DNA of 33,171 bases, taken from the NCBI GenBank assembly GCA_013287215.1, contig JABDEH010000009.1, positions 1 to 33,171 of the forward strand. Reading direction: 5' to 3'. The position numbers and the translations under genes are program-made. The notes beneath the pieces are model-generated. The model searched no databases and had not been told where the DNA came from. It saw only the letters and a list, made by a program, of their open reading frames with translations. Below are positions 32,887-33,171 of the stretch, one piece after another; the stretch's first letter is position 1, and each line of letters starts with the position of its first letter. This DNA comes from Chlamydiota bacterium. Lineage in GTDB: Bacteria > Chlamydiota > Chlamydiia > Chlamydiales > Rhabdochlamydiaceae.

Positions 32887-33171
32887 TGGCAGCCTCCCCC
32901 ATTTTTGCCCAGATACCCTCATCCTGGATTTCTATCAAACCATTCTTGCACTTCCTGGCAATAATCCTTCCCAATGATTCTTCAGAAGAATTATCCATGA
33001 TATTAGCACTATCTGCAATAGGTAAATACCATTTAAATAGATTTCTGATACCCGAGTAATAACGTCTATAAATCGTCTCTTCGGGGATGTGATGCCCACC
33101 CTGCTTAACTCGTTGAGCAACCCGTTGTATAGCTTGTTCAGCACTGGCTAGCCATAAAAAGGTAAGATGAA
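32870..33171 (-). CDS. Zeta-toxin-family protein, C-terminal part (5' end outside window)
   Basis: The minus-strand frame is open from the right edge to the stop at 32870-32872, about 99 residues. Key segments are WLASAEQAIQRVAQRVKQGG, HHIPEETIYRRYYSGIRNLF and KWYLPIADSANIMDNSS, which are characteristic of the C-terminal half of zeta-toxin family P-loop kinases. Zeta toxins phosphorylate UDP-N-acetylglucosamine and block peptidoglycan synthesis; others in the family act on different substrates. The P-loop itself lies beyond the window, so catalytic integrity cannot be judged. A different frame at 32935-33144 is not coding. Confidence 0.8.
   Translation of the reverse strand, partial: HLTFLWLASAEQAIQRVAQRVKQGGHHIPEETIYRRYYSGIRNLFKWYLPIADSANIMDNSSEESLGRIIARKCKNGLIEIQDEGIWAKMGEAASERRI

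Noticed and set aside
32935-33144. Minus-strand frame of 69 codons near the right edge
   Set aside because: The neighbouring frame, open to the window edge, encodes the zeta-toxin-family C-terminus, so this one is a shadow.

Overview
The window reads as a chromosomal segment of a bacterium of the phylum Chlamydiota outside the animal-pathogen family Chlamydiaceae (an amoeba- or environment-associated lineage). This is inferred from the combination of an intimin-like inverse-autotransporter barrel with a beta-helix passenger, a SET-domain protein, a Fic protein, a lone HPr, a chlamydial-type NlpC/P60 hydrolase, a tiny Lys/Ala-rich histone-like protein, and many small proteins with signal peptides and no recognisable family. 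No 16S gene or close homologue search was available, so genus is not assigned. No tRNA, rRNA, CRISPR array, intact IS element or phage gene was seen.

Layout. 1-3.2 kb: 3' end of rpiA with a DUF151 nuclease-like gene (+), facing an oligoendopeptidase F-HPr pair (-), with a shared hairpin terminator. 3.2-5.8 kb: heat-shock groES-groEL preceded by a CIRCE-like operator and a good promoter, followed by a 49-bp-arm palindrome. 5.8-8.8 kb: two translationally coupled paralogous membrane-anchored proteins, then a divergent SET-domain/Fic pair with palindromic sites between them, then a 35-residue histone-like gene. 9.0-14.4 kb: an NAD-dependent epimerase, an M2-like metallopeptidase, an exported flavoprotein and a class II cyclic-nucleotide phosphodiesterase-like metallohydrolase. 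14.4-18.6 kb: a more accessory-looking stretch with a DUF4258/HTH toxin-antitoxin pair, two unknown proteins, a GNAT acetyltransferase, an exported SH3-NlpC/P60 hydrolase and an orphan antitoxin-like protein. 18.7-21.6 kb: ogt-prfC-exported kinase-fold protein, each start overlapping the previous stop. 22.0-25.4 kb: patatin-like lipoprotein, MsrB-MsrA fusion and exported MsrA in one overlapping operon, plus an exported 2-oxoglutarate/Fe(II) oxygenase. 25.7-29.3 kb: an exported protein with an internal duplication, a stand-alone RlmK-type rRNA methyltransferase with two small upstream genes, and an exported unknown. 29.5-33.2 kb: a cupin-like protein, the 822-residue inverse autotransporter, strong terminators, and at the right edge a zeta-toxin-family C-terminus followed by a small basic partner gene.

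The most unusual feature is a family of nested palindromic intergenic elements (around 3.3, 11.8-12.3, 18.6 and 21.6-22.0 kb) built from modules such as ACGCAAAG runs. In the two largest copies the flanking modules keep the same orientation, while the 30-nt segment between near-perfect 28-33 bp inverted arms is present in opposite orientations. That looks like an invertible spacer.

Several genes suggest envelope or periplasmic repair and host interaction (exported MsrA, exported oxygenase, lipoprotein lipase, NlpC/P60, inverse autotransporter, Fic, SET), but function for these comes from family membership and is not demonstrated here.
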